Below are positions 54,860 through 63,587 of a stretch of DNA of 63,587 bases, piece after piece (positions within the stretch are counted from its first letter, which is position 1; each line of letters opens with the position of its first letter). The stretch lies in the NCBI GenBank assembly GCA_034440455.1, contig JAWXCB010000095.1, positions 1 through 63,587 of the forward strand, read 5' to 3'. Under the pieces are notes generated by a model. It searched no databases, was not told the origin of the DNA, and saw only the letters and a list, made by a program, of their open reading frames with translations. The stretch comes from JAWXCB01 sp034440455. GTDB lineage: Bacteria > Bacteroidota > Bacteroidia > Chitinophagales > CAIOSU01. A program made the translations under genes and the position numbers.

Positions 54860-57031
54860 CTACAATGAAATCTTGATGCCGACATTCGCCAGCACACCAT
54901 CAAGGGGGGCGTAGATGTCTTTGAATACCGGCTGTGTAAGCGTACCTGTGTAGATTTGTTCATACTTCGACTGGCGCACGTTCAGCATGTTTTCGCAATT
55001 CACAAACACTGTAACATGCTTCCACATTTTTTCCGCCATGATGCTGCAAATCCAATAGCCTTTCACGGTGCTTTGGTCGTTCAGTGTTTGCTTTCCGGTG
55101 TAAGCGGCTTCAAAACCGATGCGTAGGTTCGTGCGCACTTCATAAATAAACAACGCATTGGCGCGATGACGCGCTGATAAGGGAAAACTGCTCGTTGTTT
55201 TATTGAACTGCTGTTGAATTTTTGCAAACGTATAACCCGCCAGCAACACATACTGACCATACTTCAGGCGGATATTTGTTTCCGTGCCTTTTGAATCATA
55301 ATGCCCTGATTGCAACGCATATTCATATTCATCTGAAGGTAATTGCACAAGCTCCACCGGGTCGTTGATGCGCGTGTAGAACACTAATTGGTTGATGCTA
55401 AGTGTTCCTTTTTTATTGAACACGGGCATTTTATAGTTGATGTCTAAATTGCCCCCGATTGATTTTTCCGCATCAATCGCATCGGCTTTAATCGGCTGCA
55501 CATCAACATAGTTAATACGCTCTGCGGCATCGGTAAATACTGTTGGTGTTCTGTAACCCAAGCCCCCGCCCAATCGCGCAGTAACGCGCGATGAAATTTT
55601 AAACAATCCCGAAAAGCGCGGCAGCACGAACACGCCATAGTCGTTTTGATAATCCGTGCGCAAGCCTGTTTCCAATGTAAACCACCGCGCCACGTTCCAT
55701 GTATTTTGCACGAAAGCGCCAAGCGTGAATTGCTGATAATCGCGGGGGGCAACATTCTCGCTGTTGTCTTCATTGAAATTCTCCGTCCATTCGTTTATGC
55801 CAAGAATCCATTCGAGCTTTTTCGTTTTATGCTGCCACGACATCTCGCTGAACGAAGTGAACTGCTTGCCCGCAAACGCATAATCCGGCATATTCAAATC
55901 GCGTTTGAAAAAGCCCAGACTGTTTTTGATTTGAAAAAACGACCTGTCGTTTATTTTGTGGCGCAATGTTGTTTGCGATGAAACACGGTCGGTCACGTTG
56001 CGCTGAAAGAAGGCATGAACGCTGTCGCCTTCGCCACGAATGTATTTCGTGTCGCCACCGAGGCGGTCTTCAAACATGCTGTTGAGCGCGATGGAGAGTT
56101 GTGTTCTTTCAGAAAAATAAAACGTGAGCGCGGGATTGAACGTGTAGCGTTCCGTTTCGGGAATGGCGCTCAAACTATTGCCTGCGGGGTCATACGCGCG
56201 GTTGCTGTTGCGCGCTCCGTAAACTGTAACGCCAATCTTATTAAACCGCTGCGCATAAAACGCACTGATGTTAAAGCCAAGCGTGGAGTTGGCATTCACC
56301 ATCACATCCACGCGATGCTCATCGGGCGTACGCGAAATAAGATTCACCAAGCCTGAGATTGCTCCACCGCCATGCAGCGTGGAAGAACTGCCTTTAATAA
56401 TTTCTATCTGGCGCAAATCCAAGGAAGGAACTTGGATGAGGCTCATTTGGTTGGCAAAGCCGGAGTAAACGGGAAAGCCATCGCGCAGCATCTGTGTGAA
56501 CCTGCCATCCAGTCCGTGAATGCGGATGCTCGAATTGAAGGACGGCACGCTCGATTGATACACCTGCATGCCCGTGCTGGTATTCAGCAACAAGCGGATG
56601 TCGGTGGGGCGCATTTTGTTACGCGCGTCTAATTCCTGACTACTGATAAGCTCGATGCGCGTGGGGATGTCGGCTATCGTGCGGCTGCTGCGCGTGGTGG
56701 CAACGGTTACTTCGCGCAACTTCTGCGCATCGGGCGTCATCTCGATAAAAAATACATACTGCGGATTCGCCAGCGGGAAAGTGTATTGCGCCTTTTTTGT
56801 TTCGTAGCCGGTGAAGTTATATTCCACTTCAAACTCACCTTCGGGCAGCGCATCCACCACAAGAATGCCGTTCTCATCCGTCACTGCGCGCACCTGGCTT
56901 TTGATGGTGGCGGTGCCTCCAATGAGCGGCTCCCACGTAGATTGATCAATAAGTTTCGCTTTCAGCGTATGCTGGGCATTGGCTGCGGTGATGCAGCCGA
57001 GGAAGAAAACAAGAAGCGAGGCTTTCCTCAT
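54860..57031 (-). CDS. TonB-dependent outer-membrane receptor
   Basis: 723 residues with signal peptide (KASLLVFFLGCITAANA). The carboxypeptidase-regulatory-like N-terminal domain (about 20-100) is typical of Bacteroidota receptors. The plug domain (about 105-230) has RTIADIPTRIELIS and IEIIKGSSSTLHGGGAISGLVNLI. The 22-strand barrel ends in phenylalanine-poor DGVLANVGIKISL. It imports a siderophore, cobalamin or other bulky ligand with TonB energy. No SusD partner or periplasmic gene is adjacent, so the substrate is open; the plug/regulatory layout and lack of SusD favour a metal or vitamin chelate over a glycan. Confidence 0.92.
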   Translation of the reverse strand: MRKASLLVFFLGCITAANAQHTLKAKLIDQSTWEPLIGGTATIKSQVRAVTDENGILVVDALPEGEFEVEYNFTGYETKKAQYTFPLANPQYVFFIEMTPDAQKLREVTVATTRSSRTIADIPTRIELISSQELDARNKMRPTDIRLLLNTSTGMQVYQSSVPSFNSSIRIHGLDGRFTQMLRDGFPVYSGFANQMSLIQVPSLDLRQIEIIKGSSSTLHGGGAISGLVNLISRTPDEHRVDVMVNANSTLGFNISAFYAQRFNKIGVTVYGARNSNRAYDPAGNSLSAIPETERYTFNPALTFYFSERTQLSIALNSMFEDRLGGDTKYIRGEGDSVHAFFQRNVTDRVSSQTTLRHKINDRSFFQIKNSLGFFKRDLNMPDYAFAGKQFTSFSEMSWQHKTKKLEWILGINEWTENFNEDNSENVAPRDYQQFTLGAFVQNTWNVARWFTLETGLRTDYQNDYGVFVLPRFSGLFKISSRVTARLGGGLGYRTPTVFTDAAERINYVDVQPIKADAIDAEKSIGGNLDINYKMPVFNKKGTLSINQLVFYTRINDPVELVQLPSDEYEYALQSGHYDSKGTETNIRLKYGQYVLLAGYTFAKIQQQFNKTTSSFPLSARHRANALFIYEVRTNLRIGFEAAYTGKQTLNDQSTVKGYWICSIMAEKMWKHVTVFVNCENMLNVRQSKYEQIYTGTLTQPVFKDIYAPLDGVLANVGIKISL

Positions 57032-57391
57032 CTGCCCTAAAGTAAGAAAATTTTACGCAATCCCGATGTCTTTAAATTGTAGCCGAAAAACAAATATCAG
57101 CAACTCGTGCCGGATGTTCGCTATTCGGATTGTGCGTAAATCTTTACAATAGGCTTTCTGTTTTGTGCCGCTGGATGATTTACTTCCTGAAATTCAGGAA
57201 AAATACGTTCAGCATGCAGGAGTCTTTTTTACGGGAAGGGGAGGGGGATGTTTAAGCAAAGGTGTCGCGGAGTGAAGTAAGATGTTGCAAGGTGAGTTGA
57301 AGAGTGGAATCCTAAGCCGGAATATCCTCAGGTAGTGGGAATTTGACTTTAGGGCAGTTTTAAAAAAATGTTTTTTTGACCGCCTCACCCC
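57032..57391. other. Intergenic stretch upstream of the TonB receptor gene
   Basis: No gene is recognised. The minus strand before the receptor start reads TTACTTTAGGG near 57038-57050, a weak -7-like box. The minus-strand frame at 57209-57460 has no family signature and is treated as chance. Confidence 0.3.
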
Positions 57392-57493
57392 ATGCCAGGA
57401 GGTAAGGAAAGAATCTGGCTCGTGTTGCACAACTTTAATACAGCGGAAGAAGTTGAGCATCTTGCTGCGGTCATACGCAAATCCATTCTTTGA
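57392..57493 (+). pseudogene. Possible tail fragment of a class V aminotransferase
   Basis: A 33-codon frame, preceded in frame by a TGA at about 57377, reads ERIWLVLHNFNTAEEVEHL then AAVIRKSIL. This resembles the C-terminal helix region of class V PLP-dependent aminotransferases (pattern RI...FNT.EEV..L...I). The rest of such a gene is absent. The match is short, so this is a weak call. Confidence 0.3.
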
Positions 57494-57505
57494 ACCCGAT
57501 ACACC

Positions 57506-57546
57506 CCAAAAAAGCGAAGGGGCAACCCCCTTCAGGCTGCCCCTTC
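57506..57546 (-). terminator. Rho-independent terminator after the PKD/Kazal protein gene
   Basis: GAAGGGGCA (57516-57524) and TGCCCCTTC (57538-57546) form a perfect 9-bp stem with a 13-base loop. On the minus strand this is followed by a T-run (57506-57513). It lies 26 bases past the stop at 57572. Confidence 0.85.
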
Positions 57547-57571
57547 TTCGTCCTGCTCTGCTTCTTTCGCG

Positions 57572-60500
57572 TTAGCGAGCCACAATGAGTTTTTGCACCT
57601 GGCGGAAACCGTTGCCGGTTTGCGCAGCCACTTGGTAAACTCCGTTGGCAAGCGTTGCCGTTTGCAATTGCAGCGTAGTGTTATTTTCTAAATTTTCAAT
57701 TGTTTGGCTGAAAACTTCTTTTCCGTTTATATCAAATACGCGAAGCGTGATTTTGTTTTCAGCGCTTCCTGTGAAAGTAATGTTTGCAACATCTTCAGCC
57801 GGATTAGGATAGATAACGAACTCAAGCGGCTGATATAATTCAGCAAACTCTTCGCCTGCTTCATAGTCATTGAGCTTGTAGTTGTCATTGTTGCCTTGCG
57901 CCATCGGATGCAGCGGCTGAGCATGACAAAATACGTTGCTGCGGATACCTAAATCGTAATCTTCCGTTTCGCCTACTGCGTAGCTGCCGCATTCATTTTG
58001 GAAATCATCACTCAACGTCACGCGCATTCTGGTGCAACCGGCACACGCATCCATCGGCACGGTGAATACTGCATACTGATTCAGCGCGCCAAAGCCCTGC
58101 CATGCAAGTTCGCCTGCATCATCAAAGTCGTTGTCGTGATTGAAATCAAACCATACTCTCCAGTGCGCCTGAAATCCGGGAACATTATTCACAGCACCGC
58201 TCAATCGCATGATGTATGTTTTGCCTGCTCTGAACCTGCGGTTACATTGGTTGAAGGAAGCATAGCCGCCATCATCGCCCGTATAGTTTGGTCCTACGCG
58301 CTTAATCCAAACACTGCCCTGGTCTTGTCCGCTTGTTGGGCAATAACCTGTTTGTGAACAAGCACCCGGAGTGAAGGCGACAATGCCATGATGGTATTGT
58401 GCAACGCATGAGTTTTGATACGTTTGCCCATCGCAACCGCACACCGGCTGATAAATTGCGGGGCATGTAACTGATGGATTAATCAATGTCGGGTTAACGC
58501 AGCCTGTTGCATACACGGAGTCGCAATGCTGGTCGTAGCAAGTGTTGTTGTTGCTGAATATTTGTAAGCACACGCGATACCAGCCGCTTTGATAATACGT
58601 GTGAACAGAATTGTTATCAGTAGATGTAGAGCCGTCACCGAAATTCCATTTCACGCGCGTGAAGTTGCCGGTGGAAGTATTCGTGAACGAAATTGAATTG
58701 CCCGTTCCTGAGAAAGCAGTCGTGAAACTTGCGTTACATGTATTGTTGCACGGACCGGGAGTCCAACTTGTAACGCCTGTCCGTTTTCCGGCAATGCACG
58801 CATTATGATAGGTAACGCTGTCGCAACCGCACACGGGCTGATAATCAATGGGGCAAGGAGCATTCGGAATAATCAATGCCGGATTGATGCAGCCATGAAT
58901 GGCAATTTGCTTGCAGAAAGTATTCACACATACGGAGCCGTTGCTATTTACTGATGTAATGGTGAGGCACACATTGTAAACTCCGGGCAGCAAGTAAGTA
59001 TGCGTTGGATTCTGGTCGGTGGATGAAGTATTGTCGCCAAAATCCCACTGCCATGTGGTTGGATTACCTAATGACAAATCATTAAAGGCAACCGCAAACC
59101 CGACAGTGCTCAATTGGAAATTAAAATTCGCCTGACATCCTGTGCCGGAGCAAGGTCCTGGATTCCAGTTAGTTACGCCATGATGATTTTCCGCTTCGCA
59201 TGAATTAGAATACGTGATGCCATTGCAACCGCACACAGGCTGATACACTATGGGGCAAACATAGTTAGGCTGAATCAGCGATTGGTCAATACAAATGTTG
59301 GAGCCAATGCCCATCACTGTGTCGCAATAGGTATTGCTGAAAACAGGACCTGTTGCCGAAGTAGCGCATGTGATGGTGAGGCATACCACATAATGTCTTG
59401 ACTGCGGGAAATTATGCGCAGGGTTTTGGGCGGTAGAAGATGAGCCATCGCCAAAATCCCAATGCCACGCGATTACATTGTTGCCGGTAGAAATATCCGT
59501 GAAGAAAACAGTGGGAGCAACAATGCCATAGTTCCACACAAATTGAGCCTGGCACGGACCGCTTGTTCCGCACACACCGGGAGTCCATTGCGTAACGCCA
59601 TGATGATAGTATGCTTCACAGGAGTTTCCATACGTAATGCCATTGCAACCGCACACTGGATCATAAATCTGCATGCAAGCTAAGTTGTGATTGATAACAG
59701 ACGGATTAATACACGGATTGTTCACGCCAACGCGCACTGAATCACAATAAGTAGAGGTGCATACCGTGCCGTTTGAAGCCGGAACCGTAATTGTAAGACA
59801 TACATTGTAAATGCCAAATGCATTGTAGGCATGATAGGGATTGTAGTCGGTTGAAGTAGCGCCATCACCGAAATTCCACAACACGCTGAAGTTTGCAGGA
59901 TTTGGATTTGGCGAAGAAGTGTTTGTGAATTGCATACCGCCATTCAAATCAAGCTGGTGATGGAATGATGCCTGGCAATTACCTGTTGTGGGACATGCAC
60001 CGGGCGACCATTGCGTAACGCCATGACCATATTGCGCGATGCAATCGCTTGAATACGTATTTCCATCGCATCCGCACACCGGAGCATAAATAGCGGGACA
60101 AGCTGTGTTCGGGTCAATTAACGAAGGGTTGATACACGCATTGTTCTGTCCAACATGCACGGAGTCGCAGAAGGTATCCATGCAGATATTTCCATTTGGT
60201 GTAGTAACAGTAATTTTTAAACACACATAATATACTCCTGCATGCAGGTAAGTATGCTGCGGGTTTCTGTCGGTGGAAACGGTGTTGTCGCCAAAATCCC
60301 AATCGGAAATGAAGCTGGTTGTGGTGGTATTTCCGTGCGATGTATTATTGAACTGAACGCTCAACGCATTCTGATGCGTCACATTGAAGGAAGCGCGGCA
60401 GCCGGAGTTCTGACAAACGCCCTGCGTCCATGCAGTAACGCCATGACCGAATTTCGCTGCGCAATCATTTGAATACGTAACGCCATCGCAGCCGCACACG

Positions 60501-62281
60501 GGAGCATACACAGCAGGACATGCCACAGTAGAATCAATCAACGAGTGGTCAATGCATGGCGTATTTGTTCCCACGTAAACCGAATCGCAATGCGTAGAAG
60601 TGCAGGCTGTTCCATTATTATTAGGAACGCTGATAGTAAGGCAAACGTAGTACGCACCATTATGATTATAGGTATGATGCGGATTCGCGTCCGTTGAAGT
60701 GGTATTGTCACCGAAATCCCAATGAGAAGTGCCGCTGGTATTATTTATGAAAGAAGTATTGTTGAATTGACCTCCGAATGCATTTGGGTCGGGTTGGAAA
60801 CTGAATGAAGCCTGACAGCCTTGAACACCGCATTGCCCGCTAAAAGACCATGTGCCTGAAGTAACGCCATGATAATAATAAGCCTCGCATTGTGAAGCAT
60901 AGGAATTTCCATCGCAGCCGCAATACACTCCCGGCATTCCCAATGCGGGACAAAATACTGTAGTGTCAATTACGGAGAGGTCAACGCAAGGTAGAACTGT
61001 ACCGATATGCACCGAGTCACAATAGGTAGAGGTGCAAGCGGTTCCAATATTATTTAAAACGCTGATGGTAAGACATACAGAATAATCTCCACCATTAGCA
61101 TATGCGTGTTGCGGATTAAAATCTGTTGAAGTTGTTCCATCGCCAAAACTCCAAAGCGAAGTACCACTGGTGTTGTTGATGAAGGAAGTATTATTAAAAT
61201 ACGCAGTAAAACTGTTTGGCGTCAACTGAAAATTAAAGGAAGCCTGACAACCTTGTGTCTGGCAGACGCCCGGAGTCCATCGGGTAACTCCATGACATTG
61301 CGCTTCGCAGTCATTGCCATAAGTAACTCCGTCACATCCGCACACAGGAGCATAAACAGCAGGACAAATGCAGTTCGGATTGATTTGATTCGGGTCAATG
61401 CAGGAACCTCCTGCGCCAACAGTAATTGTTTTGCAGAATGTATCAACACAACCCAAGCCGCTCACAGGAGCAAACAGAATCAAACAAACATTGTAAGTGC
61501 CGGGTGATGTATAAACATGAAGCGGATTAAAATCAGTTGAAGTTGTTCCATCGCCAAAACTCCAATTGGTGCCAAGCGTTGCAGTTGACACTTGCGATTG
61601 GTCGGTGAATTGCACTCCGAGTCCGGCTGTATCAATCGCGTAAGTGAAATATGCCTGACAAGGCGGGAAGTTATTTCCTACAACAACAATTTTGCAATAA
61701 GTATCCGTGCAAGTGGCGCCTGCTGAGTTGGATGTTATAATTGTAAGGCACACATTGTAAGTGCCGGGAGATGTGTAAGTGTGCTGCGGGTTGATGTCAG
61801 TAGAAATCGTGTTGTCGCCAAAATCCCATGATGCTCCGAAGTTGGGCGTATTGCTGCCTGTTGATGAATTGCTGAAATAAACCTCAAGTGTATTCGGGTT
61901 GATTTGAAATGCGAACGAAGCCTGGCAGTTTGGCTGCGGATTTTGTCCCACGCGGATGCTGTCACAATGCGTGTCTGTGCAAATCAATCCGTTTGGCGTT
62001 GTTACCCCGATGGTGAGGCAAACGTAGTAAACGCCCGCTGCGCCAAATTGATGATAGGGATTTACATCGCTTGAGCCGGAGCCATCGCCAAAACTCCATT
62101 GTGTGGAAGTGATGGTGTTGCCGCTGGTGGAGGTGCTGTGAAAAGTAACTCCGTTTCCTGTGCCTGTAGAGTCAGGATGAAAGGTGAACGAAGCGTTGCA
62201 GTTTTGTTGGGCGCTTGCGAAGAAGCTGAAGCAACACAATGCGATGAGCAGAGCGAACGTGTTTGTGAATAATTTTTTCAT
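57572..62281 (-). CDS. T9SS-exported PKD/Kazal array protein
   Basis: 1569 residues from ATG 62281 (MKKLFTNTFALL), chosen over the longer frame because it begins the signal peptide (CCFSFFASAQ) 44 bases after a perfect -7 box. Ten PKD domains are visible (each WxFGD[GN]xxSTDxNPxHxY ... YxVCLxI). Eight Kazal-type domains alternate with the later ones (pattern C...CPAVYAPVCGCDGVTY, then [NS]xC...GVTxWxPGxC; residues about 280-1310). The second Kazal is diverged (GVYCGCDGNSYASQC). A GEVED domain (about 1320-1455; FDFNHDNDFDDAGE) and a T9SS sorting domain (VIYPNPAEDVANITF ... LANGVYQVAA) end it. Kazal domains usually inhibit serine proteases, so a surface protease-inhibitor or adhesin fibre is likely. 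Confidence 0.92.
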   Translation of the reverse strand: MKKLFTNTFALLIALCCFSFFASAQQNCNASFTFHPDSTGTGNGVTFHSTSTSGNTITSTQWSFGDGSGSSDVNPYHQFGAAGVYYVCLTIGVTTPNGLICTDTHCDSIRVGQNPQPNCQASFAFQINPNTLEVYFSNSSTGSNTPNFGASWDFGDNTISTDINPQHTYTSPGTYNVCLTIITSNSAGATCTDTYCKIVVVGNNFPPCQAYFTYAIDTAGLGVQFTDQSQVSTATLGTNWSFGDGTTSTDFNPLHVYTSPGTYNVCLILFAPVSGLGCVDTFCKTITVGAGGSCIDPNQINPNCICPAVYAPVCGCDGVTYGNDCEAQCHGVTRWTPGVCQTQGCQASFNFQLTPNSFTAYFNNTSFINNTSGTSLWSFGDGTTSTDFNPQHAYANGGDYSVCLTISVLNNIGTACTSTYCDSVHIGTVLPCVDLSVIDTTVFCPALGMPGVYCGCDGNSYASQCEAYYYHGVTSGTWSFSGQCGVQGCQASFSFQPDPNAFGGQFNNTSFINNTSGTSHWDFGDNTTSTDANPHHTYNHNGAYYVCLTISVPNNNGTACTSTHCDSVYVGTNTPCIDHSLIDSTVACPAVYAPVCGCDGVTYSNDCAAKFGHGVTAWTQGVCQNSGCRASFNVTHQNALSVQFNNTSHGNTTTTSFISDWDFGDNTVSTDRNPQHTYLHAGVYYVCLKITVTTPNGNICMDTFCDSVHVGQNNACINPSLIDPNTACPAIYAPVCGCDGNTYSSDCIAQYGHGVTQWSPGACPTTGNCQASFHHQLDLNGGMQFTNTSSPNPNPANFSVLWNFGDGATSTDYNPYHAYNAFGIYNVCLTITVPASNGTVCTSTYCDSVRVGVNNPCINPSVINHNLACMQIYDPVCGCNGITYGNSCEAYYHHGVTQWTPGVCGTSGPCQAQFVWNYGIVAPTVFFTDISTGNNVIAWHWDFGDGSSSTAQNPAHNFPQSRHYVVCLTITCATSATGPVFSNTYCDTVMGIGSNICIDQSLIQPNYVCPIVYQPVCGCNGITYSNSCEAENHHGVTNWNPGPCSGTGCQANFNFQLSTVGFAVAFNDLSLGNPTTWQWDFGDNTSSTDQNPTHTYLLPGVYNVCLTITSVNSNGSVCVNTFCKQIAIHGCINPALIIPNAPCPIDYQPVCGCDSVTYHNACIAGKRTGVTSWTPGPCNNTCNASFTTAFSGTGNSISFTNTSTGNFTRVKWNFGDGSTSTDNNSVHTYYQSGWYRVCLQIFSNNNTCYDQHCDSVYATGCVNPTLINPSVTCPAIYQPVCGCDGQTYQNSCVAQYHHGIVAFTPGACSQTGYCPTSGQDQGSVWIKRVGPNYTGDDGGYASFNQCNRRFRAGKTYIMRLSGAVNNVPGFQAHWRVWFDFNHDNDFDDAGELAWQGFGALNQYAVFTVPMDACAGCTRMRVTLSDDFQNECGSYAVGETEDYDLGIRSNVFCHAQPLHPMAQGNNDNYKLNDYEAGEEFAELYQPLEFVIYPNPAEDVANITFTGSAENKITLRVFDINGKEVFSQTIENLENNTTLQLQTATLANGVYQVAAQTGNGFRQVQKLIVAR

Positions 62282-62324
62282 GTGTTTGTGATTTTGGCTG
62301 GTTTTGAATTTTTGAATCACAACC

Positions 62325-62357
62325 CAAATATACGCCTGCGACAAGGCGATGGGCAAA
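62325..62357 (-). promoter_or_regulatory. Promoter of the PKD/Kazal protein gene
   Basis: The minus strand shows TTTG (62354-62357) and TATATTTG (62325-62332) separated by 21 bases, a good match to the Bacteroidota TTTG...TAnnTTTG promoter. The expected start lies about 37 bases before the ATG at 62281. Confidence 0.75.
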
Positions 62358-62673
62358 GACAAAAATCAACCCTTTCCGAATGAATTTCCTTTTCCGATGA
62401 AAGATGCGCCTGATAGGAAAGGCGCAATGCTGTGCGCTCCGCTTGTAAATCAATATGTTAGCCGGATATTTCTTGCAGACACAAATCTTGTTTTTCCGAG
62501 AAAAAGGGGGGTGGAATTTACGAGTTGGGCGCACAACCGATGCCCCGCAAGTGCAGTGGTGTGTCTGCGCACCGAAGTGCTTCGGCAAACAGGTGTGAGC
62601 GACTCTCCCCGTCACCGACAGGTGGCGGGGTGGGCTACTCGATTATCGGTTCGTTGTTTTTTGTCTCCAGTTG
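62358..62673. other. Gene-free stretch with hairpins
   Basis: No gene is recognised. CCGAAG-TG-CTTCGG (62570-62583) and CCCCGTCACC-GACA-GGTGGCGGGG (62607-62630) are strong hairpins. The second resembles dispersed Bacteroidota palindromes and could also end the minus-strand oxidoreductase transcript, whose stop lies about 44 bases away. Confidence 0.45.
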
Positions 62674-63252
62674 TCATTTAAAATTTTCTCCTAATTTTTC
62701 AATTTTGTTTAGCCACTTTTCTCGAATAGAAATTTCTGAGTTTCTTATTGGTCCAACGTAGGTTACTTTTACCGGTTTAACTCCGCAAAATTCCAAGGTA
62801 GATTTCTTTAACTGGTTTACACTTGGTCGTCCAAATGCAAACCAATAATACCAAGATGGTTGGTCGAGGGTTGTAATGATGTGTGCAGTTTTACCTGATA
62901 ATAGTTTGTCCCACCAAACAGAATTTTCTCGATACTGAAATGCAAAGCCTGGCAAAAAAAGTCTATCAATAAAACCTTTAGTAATTGCAGGAAGTCCACC
63001 CCACCAAACAGGATGAACCCAAACTAAATGGTCAGCCCATTTGATTTTTTCCCAAGCGTCTAATAAGTCAGGTTCTAATTCAGTCCTTTTTTGGTAGCCA
63101 AATTGCAAGTTTGGATTGAATTTTAAATCTTTCATAACAATTTCTTTTATTTCTGCCTTTGCGGTTAACGCACCTTTTTTATATGCTTCAGAAAGTCCAA
63201 AGTTGAAACTGTCAGCATTTGGATGTCCGTTTATAATTAGTATTTTCTTCAT
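62674..63252 (-). CDS. NAD(P)H-dependent oxidoreductase, flavodoxin-like fold (NQO/KefF family)
   Basis: 192 residues from ATG 63252. The FMN-binding N-terminus is KILIINGHPNADSFN. Central WADHLVWVHPVWWGGLPAITKG and LPGFAFQYRENSVWWDKLL are typical of quinone reductases and KefF-like ancillary proteins. It probably reduces quinones by two electrons with FMN or FAD. The longer frame from 63288 is unlikely. It has no operon partner in the window. The group II intron 83 bp upstream separates it from whatever lay before. Confidence 0.9.
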   Translation of the reverse strand: MKKILIINGHPNADSFNFGLSEAYKKGALTAKAEIKEIVMKDLKFNPNLQFGYQKRTELEPDLLDAWEKIKWADHLVWVHPVWWGGLPAITKGFIDRLFLPGFAFQYRENSVWWDKLLSGKTAHIITTLDQPSWYYWFAFGRPSVNQLKKSTLEFCGVKPVKVTYVGPIRNSEISIREKWLNKIEKLGENFK

Positions 63253-63285
63253 TTTTCCTGTCAATCCTTTATGTTTGATTAACCA

Positions 63286-63293
63286 CAAATGTA
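63286..63293 (-). promoter_or_regulatory. Likely -7 box of the oxidoreductase gene
   Basis: The minus strand reads TACATTTG, matching TAnnTTTG, 33 bases upstream of the start at 63252. Confidence 0.5.
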
Positions 63294-63334
63294 TCTGCGG
63301 AACACTGAACCGCCACTTTTGCCAAACGCCTGTG

Positions 63335-63587
63335 GTGCGCCTTGAATGGTGAATATAGTTCTTTTAAAAGAAGAACCCCAGAGAGTGAAAGTCTCTCCAC
63401 GCGGAGATTAAAGCCCCGAAGTGTAGTAAGTCGCAAGGTGGTTTGCCGTGAGGGAAGCACTGAAGTAAGCGAGACTGCGAATGTTTGCACTGACGAACAG
63501 AAACTGCATATGAGGCAAGCGTGAGCGGAGGAGTAAGCACAGCTTTACGAAGTCCAAAGCATACCAAAACTCACGCAGGTAGATGCA
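63335..63587 (+). mobile_element. 5' part of a group II intron (cut by window end)
   Basis: GTGCGCC at 63335 matches the conserved 5' end (GUGYG) of group II introns. Downstream lies GAGAGTGAAAGTCTCTCC, the typical domain I stem, and further elements such as AGTAAGTCGCAAGG and ACGAAGTCCAAAGC. No reverse-transcriptase frame is present yet: it would lie beyond the right edge. The intron sits just upstream of the oxidoreductase gene, in DNA reading CCAAACGCCTGTG. Confidence 0.8.

Noticed and set aside
57209..57460. 83-codon minus-strand frame
   Set aside because: No signature was seen and it overlaps the better plus-strand aminotransferase-like fragment.
1..63587. tRNA, rRNA and riboswitch genes
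   Set aside because: No cloverleaf, rRNA signature or known riboswitch core was found in the intergenic gaps read by eye; a covariance-model scan was not possible.

Overview
The window looks like a piece of a Bacteroidota chromosome, probably a free-living or uncultured relative of the Chitinophagales/Sphingobacteriales group; the sequence alone does not fix the order. Three things point there: at least seven large secreted proteins end in a type IX secretion (T9SS) C-terminal sorting domain (a YPNP or FPNP strand followed by a G-[IL]-Y-x-[LV] strand), promoters fit the Bacteroidota -7 box TAnnTTTG, and the menaquinone, AccD and ValRS genes are of the kind found in that phylum.

Layout. (1) 1-8.5 kb, minus strand: a short LuxR-type regulator, then a 1756-residue beta-helix surface protein, then a cohesin/dockerin-like multidomain protein that runs off the left edge. 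(2) 8.6-10.9 kb: an accessory patch with a dispersed AAAGGCGC-type repeat, a GxxExxY gene bracketed by an 18-bp inverted repeat, a coiled-coil protein, and a DUF6922/AbiEii-type toxin-antitoxin-like pair. (3) 11-17.1 kb, plus strand: a frameshifted delta-60 repeat surface protein, a propeller-type sensor histidine kinase and a LytTR response regulator. (4) 17.2-23.7 kb, minus strand: a von Willebrand A protein ending in a dockerin-like pair, a degraded T9SS-domain fragment, and a 1313-residue protein with 25 Asp/Cys-rich repeats. (5) 23.8-29.7 kb: housekeeping genes (RluA-family pseudouridine synthase, metzincin-like lipoprotein, small conserved protein, class A PBP, ParA-like ATPase, accD). 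(6) 29.6-36.3 kb, minus strand: a compact menaquinone operon menF-menD-menB-menA-menCE, with menC and menE fused into one gene. (7) 36.4-40.2 kb, plus strand: histidine phosphatase, diheme cytochrome c, alkylsulfatase-like lipoprotein. (8) 40.2-49 kb: two large T9SS surface proteins (an adhesin-like repeat protein and an esterase with eight Ig-like repeats) around a helical protein of unknown function. (9) 49.1-57 kb, minus strand: valS, a K+/H+ antiporter, a T9SS serine-hydrolase-like protein with an apparently missing nucleophile, and a TonB-dependent receptor. (10) 57.5-63.6 kb: a 1569-residue T9SS protein alternating PKD and Kazal-type domains, an NAD(P)H oxidoreductase, and the 5' end of a group II intron cut off by the right edge.

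How it works together. The most distinctive theme is extracellular architecture. Three proteins share one dockerin-like double repeat, two of these also carry cohesin-like domains, and an Asp/Cys-rich repeat is shared by three proteins. This is compatible with a non-covalent surface assembly held by cohesin-dockerin-like contacts, which is an inference and not shown by the sequence. The best candidates for something undescribed are that set, the PKD/Kazal array, and the GxxExxY element with terminal inverted repeats. No rRNA, tRNA or CRISPR array was recognised.
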